From assembly GCA_031418215.1 (NCBI GenBank), contig JANOXC010000092.1, positions 1-23,616 on the forward strand: a stretch of 23,616 nucleotides of DNA, in the 5' to 3' direction. The translations under genes were made by a program, and so were the position numbers. Source of the stretch: JANOXC01 sp031418215. GTDB lineage: Bacteria; Bacteroidota; Bacteroidia; AKYH767-A; OLB10. This document shows, one piece after another, positions 1 to 9,017 of this stretch (position 1 is the first letter of the stretch; each line of letters starts with the position of its first letter). A model generated the notes under the pieces. It did no database searches, was not told the origin of the DNA, and was given only the letters and a program-made list of their open reading frames with translations.

Positions 1-1
1 T

Positions 2-901
2 TTCAAAAGGCATTTTACAACAATACCTGCGAATGGGATGCCCTTTATTGATATTATGTCTGCTACTTTTGGCGGATTTCCTTCCTGGGCAAGGGTTACG
101 CTGGTTTCCTCCCTGCTTTTTCTTCAGGCTATCCATTTATCCTATGTCCTTAAAAAGCATGAAGTTATTTTCAAAGCCACCTGGTTACCGGCGCTGATGT
201 ATGTTATTATCGGAAGCCTGTTGCCTCCATTTCAATGGTTTCACCCCATGCTTTTTGTTAATAGCTTACTGCTTTTTGCCCTTGATAAGATCTTCTTTTT
301 ATATAAAAATGATAAGCCCTTAGCCCTTGATTTTGACATTGGCTTTATCATCGGCTTCGCCAGTTTATTTTATTTACCGATTATCCTGTTCATTTTATTT
401 TTTGGGGCAGCACTCATTTTATTACGTCCTTTTTCCTGGCGCGACTGGGCAACGGGCATCATTGGGGTTTTTCTGCCTTTGTTTTTCGCTTTTTGCTATT
501 ACTTTCTAACGGATCACCTGATGTTACTTTACGAAAAAATTGTTTTGTCGGGAATCAGAAGGCCTACCAACCTGACAATACTTTTCCCCACCGGTTATTT
601 ATATTCAATTATTGTTTTAAGTATAATTATTGTTTTGGCCATCTTTAAACAACAGGCGAATTTCTATAAAAACGTTACAAAAACGCGCTTGAATCACCTG
701 GTATTAATATTGTTTGCTGTAACCGGCATTCTCACTTCGCTTTTTACAGAAACACCACTGATTTACCGCTTTTATATATTAACGATTCCGCTTGCTGTAT
801 GGTCAGGTTATTTTTTCCTGAGTATGAAAAAATTGTGGCTGGCGGAAATAATAATGATGCTGTTGGTTAGTTGTTGGGTATACAATTATTTTTTTAGCTG
901 A
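2..901 (+). CDS. DUF6427-like integral membrane protein, 5' partial
   Basis: The frame is open from the first bases of the window, so the first ATG (position 38) is probably internal and the true start lies upstream. The visible protein is almost entirely hydrophobic, with about eight or nine predicted membrane segments. Short charged loops separate them, for example around the FSWRDW sequence in the middle. This pattern, together with the QAIHLSYVLKKHEV stretch near the N-terminus, resembles the DUF6427 family, which is found in Bacteroidota and has no established biochemical function. The gene ends 41 bases before the convergent aminopeptidase gene. I see no catalytic residues and infer no function beyond inner-membrane location. 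Family assignment is from recall of the pattern, not from a search. Confidence 0.7.
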   Translation, partial: FKRHFTTIPANGMPFIDIMSATFGGFPSWARVTLVSSLLFLQAIHLSYVLKKHEVIFKATWLPALMYVIIGSLLPPFQWFHPMLFVNSLLLFALDKIFFLYKNDKPLALDFDIGFIIGFASLFYLPIILFILFFGAALILLRPFSWRDWATGIIGVFLPLFFAFCYYFLTDHLMLLYEKIVLSGIRRPTNLTILFPTGYLYSIIVLSIIIVLAIFKQQANFYKNVTKTRLNHLVLILFAVTGILTSLFTETPLIYRFYILTIPLAVWSGYFFLSMKKLWLAEIIMMLLVSCWVYNYFFS

Positions 902-942
902 AAAAGAACGGGATACAGCTCTGTTAAAATCGGCTTCCGTTA

Positions 943-3519
943 TTAATTATTACCAATCATCTTTTTTATACGTGCGTCTTTATCAGTTGCCTTAATATCG
1001 TTCAAATAACCATCAATTCTTTCTTTCAATATTGTATAGTCAGGATTGCTTGTTGCCTTTTCATTAAAATCAGATCGCAAATCTTTTAAAGTCTGAACTG
1101 CAGACATCCTGATCAGCCAGGTACCATTTCCCTTTGCCTGATCGTAAATTGTTGAGGCTCCTTGTTTCAGCACATCCATGTTTTTACATCGTTTTAAGAA
1201 ACTGCCATAATTATCTACAGCACGGTAGCGGTAGTAGCCCGTCGCTCTTAACATTGCCTGGTTCATAAACTCAGCTTGTTCATCATTACCATATTCTACA
1301 TATACCGATGAAATGCCCTCACGCAATGATTGGTTGCTTGCATCTTCCATCGACTTAGCAATTGCAAGGCCTTCTATAGTGTTTTTCTTAGTGAATTCAG
1401 TAAGGGCATCGATACACACAGCATAACTACTGTCTTTGATTGCTTCCTTCAATACTTTTGAATGATCTTCATCAGGGAATAAGGAACTAAGTAAATTAAG
1501 TGCTGTATTACGCACACTTGCAACACGGTCGAACTTTATAATGGCCAAAATTTTAGACTTTATCAGTTCTTTTTCAGCAGGTGAGGTAAGTGATTCCAAA
1601 TTAGAAAGTGCAAATTGACGAATGCGCCAGAACTTATCATCCAACGCCGAAAGCATTATTTCAGCTGATGCTGATCCGCTTTTTATATCCTTGGCCAAAA
1701 ACTGCAATGCCTCCTTTCTATCAGTATATAACCTGCCATGCTTATACAAAAAAATCCATTCATCAATTGTGTGATTATCCTTCTTGGAGCATACCAGCAT
1801 TTTGTCAGCATCAACATTTATGACATCGGGTTTTTTATCAGCTGAAAAATAAAATGACTGAAGTTGTTTATCGCAAACAATACGTTGGCGTTTTACACTG
1901 CCATTGTTATATATATCAACATCTATCTGTAATTTAAACAAAGGTGTTTTGTCGAAATTCTGTAATTGTTGAATGGTTACTTTTTCCTTTTTCACAGCTG
2001 CATCCCATTCGTAAGTAATGTCGATGTCAGGATGCCCGGAACTTAAAAACCATTGATTAAAAAACCAGTTCAAATCTTCGCCTGTCGTTTCTTCAAATGC
2101 CAACCGTAGATTATGTATCTCGACAGATTTAAATTTATTTGTTTCCAGGTATAACTTCAGGGAGTTAAAAAAAGCTTCATCGCCTATTTGTTTACGCAAC
2201 ATATGCAGCACACATCCACCTTTCTGATAAGAATGACGGTCGAACATGTCTTCCCGATTATTATAATAAAACCTAATCAGGTTAACCTGCTTATTCTTTG
2301 ATTCACGCAAGTAGGAAGCCAGATCATTTTGTAATCCCAACTCTGCTTCATCACTTCCATATTTATATTCATTCCATAAATACTCACCATAGCTGGCAAA
2401 GGACTCATTTAAAGGAATATTACTCCAACTCTCACAGGTCACCAAATCACCAAACCAATGATGAAATAATTCATGTGCAATCACATCCTCTCCTGTATAA
2501 TCCAATAACTCTCTTTCATCCTGTTGAAGGAATTCTCCATGCAATGTTGCGGAAGTATTTTCCATAGCCCCGCTCACATAATCGCGTGCTATCACCTGCG
2601 CATATTTTTCCCATGCATAGGGAACTTGTAATTTCTTACTGAAGAAATCAATCATCTCCGGAGTGTTTCCGAAAATTTTCCGCGCAACATTTTTATACTC
2701 CGGTTCTACATAATAACTTACCTCTTTTCCATTCCAGCTATCTTTCACAACAGCATAATTTCCTATTGCCATCATTGCAAGGTAAGGCGCATGAGGCAAT
2801 GTTTGTTTCCAAAAATCAGTACGTGTTCCATCCGCATTTAATGTACTTTTAATCAATAACCCATTTGATAAAGTGACGAAAAATGTGTCAACAGTAATGG
2901 CAATATCCTGGGTCATTTTTTGATTGGGCACATCAATGGTAGGAAACCAAACGGAGTTCGATTGTGTCTCCCCTTGTGTCCACAATTCACGAGGTTTGTA
3001 TTTCTCCATACCATCGGCATTAATAAAATACAGGCCTTTATCACTGGATATAGCTGCACTTCCGCCAATACTGTCAAGTTCCTCTGGCCTCGCCACATAA
3101 TCAATCGAAATGGTATAGTTTTCATTCTTTGAATACATACGATCCAATGTAATCTCAAGACTATCCTTATGGTGATTATAAACAAGCTGGGATTTTCCGG
3201 AAGGCTTTAACAGACTTACGTTGTTGATAAGCATTCCTCTCGCATTTAATATCAGAGTATTACTTGAATAAAAGTGAGGGTGTAGGGTGATTTCGGCATT
3301 TCCCGAAAGGCGGCGCATGGCCCAATCTGGTCTTACTTTCAGGGATGTATGAACAAGGTCGTGAAGTTTACTGCTTGAAGCCCGATACTTACTTAAATCA
3401 GCCGGAGCCGTTGCTTTAATCGCAGGTGGGACTGCTGAGGTGACTAACGGTTGACTGCTTTTGCAACTTTCCAAAATTGCTACGGCGACTAAAAAGCTAA
3501 TAATTACAAGTTGCTTCAT
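943..3519 (-). CDS. M1 family (aminopeptidase N-like) metallopeptidase, lipoprotein
   Basis: An 858-residue gluzincin peptidase that should remove N-terminal residues from peptides in the periplasm or at the outer membrane. The N-terminus is a lipoprotein signal with lipobox LESC and lipidated Cys19. The M1 signature is complete. The GAMEN exopeptidase motif is at residues 317-321, and the zinc site HELFH is at 349-353 with the third ligand Glu372 exactly 19 residues after His353. A likely catalytic Tyr431 lies in the SYQKGG sequence. An N-terminal beta-rich domain precedes the catalytic domain. From about residue 600 to the end the protein is helical and HEAT-like, similar to the C-terminal domains of other M1 enzymes. 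The gene is monocistronic here, divergent from the pyrophosphohydrolase gene. Substrate preference cannot be read from the sequence. Confidence 0.95.
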   Translation of the reverse strand: MKQLVIISFLVAVAILESCKSSQPLVTSAVPPAIKATAPADLSKYRASSSKLHDLVHTSLKVRPDWAMRRLSGNAEITLHPHFYSSNTLILNARGMLINNVSLLKPSGKSQLVYNHHKDSLEITLDRMYSKNENYTISIDYVARPEELDSIGGSAAISSDKGLYFINADGMEKYKPRELWTQGETQSNSVWFPTIDVPNQKMTQDIAITVDTFFVTLSNGLLIKSTLNADGTRTDFWKQTLPHAPYLAMMAIGNYAVVKDSWNGKEVSYYVEPEYKNVARKIFGNTPEMIDFFSKKLQVPYAWEKYAQVIARDYVSGAMENTSATLHGEFLQQDERELLDYTGEDVIAHELFHHWFGDLVTCESWSNIPLNESFASYGEYLWNEYKYGSDEAELGLQNDLASYLRESKNKQVNLIRFYYNNREDMFDRHSYQKGGCVLHMLRKQIGDEAFFNSLKLYLETNKFKSVEIHNLRLAFEETTGEDLNWFFNQWFLSSGHPDIDITYEWDAAVKKEKVTIQQLQNFDKTPLFKLQIDVDIYNNGSVKRQRIVCDKQLQSFYFSADKKPDVINVDADKMLVCSKKDNHTIDEWIFLYKHGRLYTDRKEALQFLAKDIKSGSASAEIMLSALDDKFWRIRQFALSNLESLTSPAEKELIKSKILAIIKFDRVASVRNTALNLLSSLFPDEDHSKVLKEAIKDSSYAVCIDALTEFTKKNTIEGLAIAKSMEDASNQSLREGISSVYVEYGNDEQAEFMNQAMLRATGYYRYRAVDNYGSFLKRCKNMDVLKQGASTIYDQAKGNGTWLIRMSAVQTLKDLRSDFNEKATSNPDYTILKERIDGYLNDIKATDKDARIKKMIGNN

Positions 3520-3760
3520 GAATGTTGTTTAATGTCTCAAAATTGAATAAAATTCCATTGCGGATTTGAATAATTCGACCAGTTTCATTGTTTTATGCTA
3601 CCAAACAGATAATAATTGAGACAAGTGACATTTTCTGAGGCCAATTCGTGAGTAATTCTACATAAATCATTTATTAATTAACAGCTGTGCATATCTGCTT
3701 GAATTGTCAACATCATTTCACGTCTTTTGCCTTCCTAACAGTGTAACATAAAATCATCGC

Positions 3761-4162
3761 ATGCAAACATTAATAAAGACTTTGGAAAAAGTGAAAGAAT
3801 TTCATGAAACATTTGGACTTGAATATCATAACGAACCTATTGCAGCGGTTGAGCAAAGAATATTTGAACTTCGTCACCGGCTGATGCAGGAAGAAAATGA
3901 TGAGTATTTGGAAGCAGCTGCAGCCGGCAACCTTACCTTGATAGCTGATGCGCTGGGTGATAAGTTATATATATTATGCGGAACAATCATCGCCCATGGA
4001 TTGCAGCATAAAATTGTTGATGTTTTTAATGAGATCCATCGAAGCAATATGAGTAAGCTTGATGATGAAGGAAATCCAATTTACAGGGAAGATGGTAAGA
4101 TTATGAAAAGCAATAATTATTTTTTACCTGATATAGAATCCGTATTGGCAAAACAAGATTGA
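3761..4162 (+). CDS. MazG-like all-alpha NTP pyrophosphohydrolase
   Basis: A 133-residue helical protein of the MazG/HisE superfamily, which hydrolyses nucleoside triphosphates or related compounds to monophosphates and pyrophosphate with Mg2+. The acidic metal-binding pattern is visible: EENDE at residues 44-48 on one helix and DALGD at 63-67 on the next. The C-terminal segment (SNMSKLDDEGNP, then REDGKIMKS, then YFLPDI) matches the tail of short phosphoribosyl-ATP-pyrophosphohydrolase-like or DR2231-like proteins. The true substrate is not known; house-cleaning of non-canonical nucleotides is an inference. The gene stands alone between two genes on the opposite strand. The ATG start directly precedes the conserved N-terminal helix. 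Confidence 0.85.
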   Translation: MQTLIKTLEKVKEFHETFGLEYHNEPIAAVEQRIFELRHRLMQEENDEYLEAAAAGNLTLIADALGDKLYILCGTIIAHGLQHKIVDVFNEIHRSNMSKLDDEGNPIYREDGKIMKSNNYFLPDIESVLAKQD

Positions 4163-4227
4163 TTGTTAAAGTGTTTGTCAAATTAAATCGAAATAGCGGA
4201 TGAGGTAATTTCAGCAGTTAATTAATA

Positions 4228-5565
4228 TTATTTGACAATGATTTTACCGGTATAATTCTTATCGCCAGAATTCATTTGTATTATATACATTCCGGCATTT
4301 TTACCTGTCAGATCTATTTGAACTGGATCATTGTATAAAAATCTTACAGGCTTTTGTATTTCCTTTAGCATTACATCATAGATCTTCAAAGTGAATTCGG
4401 TATTTTCATATTCAGGGGGAAGCACTAACTTAAATACACCGTCAGTTGGATTTGGATAAGAAAAATTTTTTTCTTCCACAGGCGGTTCAACAGCCGGAAC
4501 AGTTGTTTTCTTAAGCATTACATCAACGATATACGGCATTTGTCCAGAAGGTGACAAATTGGTTTGCCCTAAAACATAACCAGAAGTATCATTAAACATT
4601 TTTATTTGCATCCCAACAGTATTGGGCGGTAAAGCATCAGTGCTCCAATTCAAACCTCCATCTTTGCTATTCAAAACAGAATAATTCGACAAACCAAAGA
4701 TAACTGAATCTGATAAAACGGATAAACTTATGACGTTAGCATGATTCGTGCTATCAATCAAGTTCCATGTCAGGCCTGAATTTGTTGTTTTATAGATTCC
4801 TGTATCAGATGCTAAATAACCTACTGAATCCGAAGAAAAAGCTATATCATTATAAGCCCTTATCGGGTTATACAAACTGGTATTCCAAGTAAGTCCACCG
4901 TCGGCAGTTTTTAAAACCTGGTTTTTATTCCAATGATTTGCAGATGCTCCAAGGATGTAGCCATTCAATGAATCTATAAAATATAATTTTATTCCAGCTA
5001 ATTCGTCAATATTGTTAATAATAGATATCGATGATAAAGCACCATTTGAAAATTTCCATAAGCCATAGCCAAGGGATCCGTATCCCATTCCAAAACCTAA
5101 ATTTACATTCACAAAAAAAAGGTGAGTAATATTGGTATCAGATAGTTTTACCCATGTGTTACCGCCATCCAATGTTTGCATGAATCTGCTGCTTGTTGAA
5201 TAGTATGCGACAAAACCAGTATCATTATTTAAAAAAAAAGAACCTTGTATATGACTGTATATACCTATACCAGGAAAGCAGGAAGCCCAGGACGTGTATC
5301 CGTTAATTGTTTTAACAACTGTACTATATGATGGATTACTCGGGCTGCAACCCCCGCTCGATGCTGTAAAATAACCCACATCATTTCCAGTAAAAAAAAT
5401 ATCAATATTAACTGGATTTGTTAATCCACCTTGTGAACATGTTCTGGGTACGTTTAGTGTATCGATGATTGTCCATTGGGCAACAGAAAAGAAGCCACTA
5501 ATTAGAAAAATCAGTAGAAACCCAATCTTCACATCCCGCATATTTCGAATAAAATTAATTGCCAA
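4228..5565 (-). CDS. T9SS-secreted YCF48-like beta-propeller protein
   Basis: A 445-residue secreted protein of unknown function. It has an N-terminal signal peptide; an alternative start at Met9 (position 5541) would give a more usual one, MRDVK followed by a hydrophobic core and SVAQ. The body contains recurring blade motifs of the type KTxDGGxTW, at about residues 129-139, 218-228, 258-268 and 298-308. These are typical of YCF48/HCF136-like and sialidase-like beta-propellers. Residues 368-445 are a type A T9SS C-terminal sorting domain, starting with YPNPTDG and ending in a lysine-rich beta-strand. The protein is therefore probably exported by T9SS and anchored or released at the cell surface. 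Propellers of this kind usually bind ligands or other proteins; no catalytic site is evident. Confidence 0.85.
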   Translation of the reverse strand: MAINFIRNMRDVKIGFLLIFLISGFFSVAQWTIIDTLNVPRTCSQGGLTNPVNIDIFFTGNDVGYFTASSGGCSPSNPSYSTVVKTINGYTSWASCFPGIGIYSHIQGSFFLNNDTGFVAYYSTSSRFMQTLDGGNTWVKLSDTNITHLFFVNVNLGFGMGYGSLGYGLWKFSNGALSSISIINNIDELAGIKLYFIDSLNGYILGASANHWNKNQVLKTADGGLTWNTSLYNPIRAYNDIAFSSDSVGYLASDTGIYKTTNSGLTWNLIDSTNHANVISLSVLSDSVIFGLSNYSVLNSKDGGLNWSTDALPPNTVGMQIKMFNDTSGYVLGQTNLSPSGQMPYIVDVMLKKTTVPAVEPPVEEKNFSYPNPTDGVFKLVLPPEYENTEFTLKIYDVMLKEIQKPVRFLYNDPVQIDLTGKNAGMYIIQMNSGDKNYTGKIIVK

Positions 5566-5773
5566 TACGATAACAAATATACAATTATTTTACCATCGAT
5601 GAAAGACTGAATGCAATGGGTTAGCAAATGGAACACAATATTGAATCTCTTCGAGCCCAATTTCATACTTTAAGAATTCTTCTATATTTATATTAAATAT
5701 CTCAATACTTTAGTAACCTGATAAATCTATTGAAGCTTAGTCAATTAATCACAAAGTCACCTTGTCAAATCAA

Positions 5774-6922
5774 ATGGCCATATTTCTCGATTACAACAGC
5801 ACCACTCCCGTTGATCAACGCGTTTTGGAAAAAATGTTGCCCTATTTCACTGTTCACTTTGGTAATGCTTCTAGTAAAACACATGCCTTTGGATGGAATG
5901 CAGAATCAGCAATTGAAAAAGCCAGGGAACAAGCTGCTGCACTCATTCAGGCTGAACCTGCTGAAATCATTTTTACGTCCGGAGCCACTGAATCTATCAA
6001 CATTGCATTAAGAGGAGTTATACTTGCTTATCAACAAAAAGGCAATCATATTATTACTTGTAAAACCGAGCACAAGGCGGTACTTGACACGTGTGCGGAA
6101 CTGGAAAAACATGGTTCAAATGTTACTTACTTAAATGTTAATCATCAAGGACTGATTGACATTGATGAATTGAAATCAGCATTCACTGATAAAACAATTC
6201 TTGTGGCAATCATGATGGCGAATAATGAAACAGGCGTGATTCAACCTGTTGAACAAATTGGTGAAATTTGCCGAAGCAAAGGAGCCATTTTCTTTTGTGA
6301 TACTACGCAAGCAATCGGAAAAATAACAGTAGATGTAAATGAAATAAAGGCCGACCTAATTTGTCTGTCCGCACATAAATTTTATGGACCAAAAGGTGTT
6401 GGTGCTTTATATATAAAAAGAAAAAATCCAAGGGTTCTTTTAAAACCTATTATTTCAGGAGAAGGTCATGAAAAAGGATTACGACCCGGCACCTATAATG
6501 TGCCCGGCATTGTTGGTTTAGGTGCAGCATGTGAGCTTACTTTAGATGAATTATGGAATGATGCGCAACATACTTCTGTTTTACGCACCACTTTTGAACA
6601 AATGATAGAGGGAGTATTACCTATTTCGATTAATGGTAGTATCAGGGAACGGCTTCCTAACACCACTAATATCTCCTTCATGGGCATCAGGGCAAGTACC
6701 TTAATCACAGCCCTTCCGGAGTTGGCTTTTAGCACAGGATCAGCCTGCACCTCAGCTCTGCCGGAGCCTTCACACGTCTTAAAAGCCATGGGTTTCAGCG
6801 AAGACCATATATACTCCTCTGCACGTTTCAGCTTTGGAAAGGGAACTACCATGTTAAATGTCAAGGTTGCTGTTGCCGCTATTCGGGCAGCTATTTCAAA
6901 CCAGATAAAGGGTGCTATTTAA
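5774..6922 (+). CDS. iscS: Cysteine desulfurase, IscS/NifS family
   Basis: A PLP-dependent enzyme that takes sulfur from L-cysteine as a persulfide for Fe-S clusters and thio-modified RNA or cofactors. From the chosen ATG the protein has 382 residues and begins MAIFLDYNSTTPVD, matching the usual start of the family; a TTG at 5762 would add four residues. Visible residues are His100 (TEHKAV, stacks on PLP), the PLP lysine Lys202 (SAHKFYGPKG) and the catalytic Cys325 in GSACTSALPEPSHVL. The loop around this Cys and the EPSHVLKAMG sequence indicate the IscS-like group I. No iscU, iscA or other Fe-S assembly gene is next to it, so the gene appears to be isolated and its specific role (general Fe-S or tRNA thiolation) is not settled. 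Confidence 0.93.
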   Translation: MAIFLDYNSTTPVDQRVLEKMLPYFTVHFGNASSKTHAFGWNAESAIEKAREQAAALIQAEPAEIIFTSGATESINIALRGVILAYQQKGNHIITCKTEHKAVLDTCAELEKHGSNVTYLNVNHQGLIDIDELKSAFTDKTILVAIMMANNETGVIQPVEQIGEICRSKGAIFFCDTTQAIGKITVDVNEIKADLICLSAHKFYGPKGVGALYIKRKNPRVLLKPIISGEGHEKGLRPGTYNVPGIVGLGAACELTLDELWNDAQHTSVLRTTFEQMIEGVLPISINGSIRERLPNTTNISFMGIRASTLITALPELAFSTGSACTSALPEPSHVLKAMGFSEDHIYSSARFSFGKGTTMLNVKVAVAAIRAAISNQIKGAI

Positions 6923-7008
6923 AACAGGTAGATAAATTCCATAAATTTAACTTGCAGGATCCTGAAATATTATCGACCTTTATTTAGTTAATTCTAAATA
7001 GGCCACAA

Positions 7009-8031
7009 ATGAGAAGACTGGTACTCATTTTTATATTCTTGATTATATATATAAATGGAAAAGCCCAGTCGCTTAATTTTGGTGTATCCTCAGGTATTAC
7101 AAATTATTTTGGTGATCTTGGTAATGATGAGTTTTTTCAGGCAAGCAGCACACAACCAGGTGTTGCAGTTACATTACGAAATTTAATTCAGCCTTCTCAA
7201 TTAAGCGGTATGTCGTATTCGAGATTGAATCTTGAAACACGTTTAAGCTGGCATCGTATAGGTTACGATGAAACACAACCCATTGGTGATCGTCGTGGAA
7301 GTGAGTTACGTAATTATGGCCGTGGATTATCTTTTCGTTCCGATGTTGTAGGATTTTCTACTCACGCTACTTATACCTACTTTCCAAACCGACGCTTGCC
7401 ATTACACAAGCAACATGCAGTAATGTTTTTCTTTGCCGGTGTTGGCGTTTATCATACGCGTCCGAAGGCTGATCTTTTTCAAGGAGATGTTGACATTAAG
7501 AACCGATATTATCATTGGAGTGATGGCTATGTGCATGATATTCCTGAATCTTCCGGTTCATCAGGAAATATTATTGAAAAGGATGGCAAGTTTGAAACAG
7601 ACCTGATGAATTGGCAAACTGAAGGACAAGGATATTCAGGAGAAAACTATTCGAATAAAAAATATTCTCCCTGGCATGTTGGTTTTCCGATGGGTTTTGG
7701 ATTCAGGTACGGGTTAAATAAAAAATTAAACTTCTCAGTTGAATTTGGTTATATTAAATTCATTACTGATTATCTTGATGATGTAAGTAAAGCTTACCCT
7801 ACGTTTGAACAAATAAGCCAAATGTATCCGGGCGATTATGAAAAGCAGGAACTTGCCAAATATATAACAGACCCTACGGGGCAGGGAAATGGCGGCATTG
7901 ACGGTCCTGCTACCAGCCCAAGAGGAAACCCTAAAATTTCAGACAGTTACTCTTTTATTAACCTTGAGATATCCTACAATATCAAGTGGCATCCCGAAAG
8001 ATTAAAAACAGCATTGCTCGGTCTTTTCTGA
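7009..8031 (+). CDS. PorG/DUF6089-like outer-membrane beta-barrel protein
   Basis: A 340-residue exported protein with a signal peptide (MRRLVLIFIFLIIYING, cleaved after KAQ). Alternating beta-strand sequence follows, ending in a strand with a C-terminal phenylalanine (LLGLF), as in outer-membrane barrels. The segment EFGYIKFITDYLDDVSKAYP is typical of the DUF6089/PorG-like family of Bacteroidota. PorG is an outer-membrane part of the type IX secretion and gliding machinery in Porphyromonas, but many DUF6089 proteins are only distantly related, so a T9SS role is an inference supported mainly by the T9SS cargo genes in this window. Its last third contains a low-complexity Gly/Pro-rich loop (GQGNGGIDGPATSPRG). 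It is a single gene in a forward orientation. Confidence 0.75.
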   Translation: MRRLVLIFIFLIIYINGKAQSLNFGVSSGITNYFGDLGNDEFFQASSTQPGVAVTLRNLIQPSQLSGMSYSRLNLETRLSWHRIGYDETQPIGDRRGSELRNYGRGLSFRSDVVGFSTHATYTYFPNRRLPLHKQHAVMFFFAGVGVYHTRPKADLFQGDVDIKNRYYHWSDGYVHDIPESSGSSGNIIEKDGKFETDLMNWQTEGQGYSGENYSNKKYSPWHVGFPMGFGFRYGLNKKLNFSVEFGYIKFITDYLDDVSKAYPTFEQISQMYPGDYEKQELAKYITDPTGQGNGGIDGPATSPRGNPKISDSYSFINLEISYNIKWHPERLKTALLGLF

Positions 8032-8156
8032 TTTAAGTTTTTTCCTATCAGAATCTTCCTTCAAAATCAGTAATCTGTCATCTTTATTTTCAGATGTAGG
8101 TTCCCCGGTCTTCTTTATTTGCAATAAAAAGCATTATTTTCGCCATCCCTACTTTA

Positions 8157-8230
8157 GGGCCCATAGCTCAGTTGGTTAGAGTAGCTGACTCATAATCAGT
8201 TGGTCCTTGGTTCGAGCCCAAGTGGGCCCA
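8157..8230 (+). tRNA. tRNA with CAU anticodon, probably tRNA-Ile2 (lysidine)
   Basis: A complete cloverleaf of 74 nt: acceptor stem GGGCCCA/TGGGCCC, D-stem GCTC/GAGT, anticodon stem with loop CTCATAA (CAT at 8191-8193), T-arm CTTGG-TTCGAGC-CCAAG and discriminator A. CCA is not encoded. CAU may be elongator Met, initiator Met or Ile2. The consecutive C4-G69 and C5-G68 acceptor pairs are recognition features of the lysidine synthetase TilS in E. coli, which favours Ile2; this choice is an inference. Confidence 0.93.
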
Positions 8231-8243
8231 CAACAAAGGGAAT

Positions 8244-8280
8244 AAAAGCCATACTATAAAAAGTATGGCTTTTGTTATTT
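8244..8280 (+). terminator. Intrinsic terminator after tRNA-CAU
   Basis: A perfect 12-bp stem (AAAAGCCATACT / AGTATGGCTTTT, 8244-8255 and 8262-8273) with a 6-nt loop, followed by a T-rich stretch. It lies just after the tRNA. Confidence 0.85.
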
Positions 8281-8362
8281 TTAGTTTGGGAACCCTGATG
8301 CCTTGAAAACTGTTACTTTAGCAATCATCCTAATTAACCATCATCCATAACCTAATTGCCCA

Positions 8363-8710
8363 ATGAAAGCTTTCGATATCAACCGAATTCCATTAAAGAT
8401 ACAATCGCCACATGTAACTACCAACAGTGTGTTACACACCAATATCCTCGCCGAAGTAGAAAAACTTGGCAAGCACTTCAGCCGTATCAGTAAGTGTGAG
8501 ATGATGTTGCGTATTGATAATAAAAGGCATTCTCCCTGTGAAGTGGATATTAAAGTATTTGTACCGGGGAGCATGTTGTATACCAGAGGAAGGGCCAATG
8601 AATTTCCACCAGCTGTTGCATCGGCATTTAAGGACATGCATGAGCAATTAAGACGCTACAAGGAAAAAATGGAGGATAAAAAGGCAGGCGAAATCAGCGA
8701 AAACGAATAA
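8363..8710 (+). CDS. hpf: Ribosome hibernation promoting factor, HPF/RaiA family
   Basis: A 115-residue protein of the sigma-54 modulation/S30AE family. Such proteins bind the 30S decoding region and silence or protect ribosomes in stationary phase. The length fits the short HPF or RaiA type, without the C-terminal dimerisation domain of long HPF. The fold pattern is visible: a beta-strand (LKIQSPHV), a helix (NSVLHTNILAEVEKLGKHF), further strands (CEMMLRIDNKRH, CEVDIKVFVPG), and a final helix (PPAVASAFKDMHEQLRRYKEKM). The C-terminal tail is charged. It lies between two tRNA genes, a setting that fits a translation role but does not prove co-regulation. The start is the only ATG giving the full N-terminal strand. 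Confidence 0.87.
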   Translation: MKAFDINRIPLKIQSPHVTTNSVLHTNILAEVEKLGKHFSRISKCEMMLRIDNKRHSPCEVDIKVFVPGSMLYTRGRANEFPPAVASAFKDMHEQLRRYKEKMEDKKAGEISENE

Positions 8711-8800
8711 GCCGGCTTTTATTATCTGCTTCAAAGACAGCTAGTTTATCACTTTTGCGGCAACCTGTTTTTATTATCTTTAACAATACATCATTATTTT

Positions 8801-8831
8801 TTTGGCTATCAAGATGGGCTTTCTATATTTG
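8801..8831 (+). promoter_or_regulatory. Bacteroidota sigma-A-type promoter of the tRNA-Val locus
   Basis: TTTG at 8801-8804, a 19-nt spacer, then TATATTTG at 8824-8831. This matches the Bacteroidota -33/-7 consensus (TTTG ... TAnnTTTG). The predicted start is only a few nucleotides before the first tRNA-Val-derived copy at 8844, whereas the intact tRNA-Val begins 187 bp after the -7 element. Confidence 0.75.
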
Positions 8832-8843
8832 CCCTCCCAAATT

Positions 8844-9017
8844 GGGAGCATAGCTCAGCTGGTTCAGAGCATCCCGACTTGTCGGGAGGGTCACAGGTTC
8901 TGAGCTTTATTATATATTGACAAAAACATTGGGAGCATAGCTCAGCTGGTTCAGAGCATCCCGACTTGTCGGGAGGGTCACAGGTTCTGAGCTTTATTAT
9001 ATATTGACAAAAACATT
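8844..9017 (+). repeat. Two identical 87-bp tandem units with a modified tRNA-Val 5' part
   Basis: Units at 8844-8930 and 8931-9017 are identical base for base. Each starts with the tRNA-Val acceptor 5' strand, D-arm and the base before the anticodon stem, as in the intact gene at 9018. The anticodon arm is then replaced by TCCCGACTTGTCGGGA (a 6-bp stem with CTTG loop, or 7 bp with a TT loop). GGGTCACAGGTTC follows, as in the tRNA, and then the sequence departs into a 30-nt AT-rich tail instead of the T-loop and acceptor 3' strand. The 7-mers AGCTCAG (8852-8858) and CTGAGCT (8900-8906) are inverted repeats that enclose the palindrome. The tail ends with TATATTGA, a promoter-like -7 element about 10 nt before the next copy. 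Confidence 0.93.

Noticed and set aside
8118..8156. Promoter for tRNA-CAU from TTTG (8118) and TACTTTA (8150)
   Set aside because: The -7 element would touch the tRNA and place the start inside it; spacing is also wrong.
8432..8647. Open frames antisense to the hibernation-factor gene
   Set aside because: They overlap a well-supported gene and have no recognisable domains.
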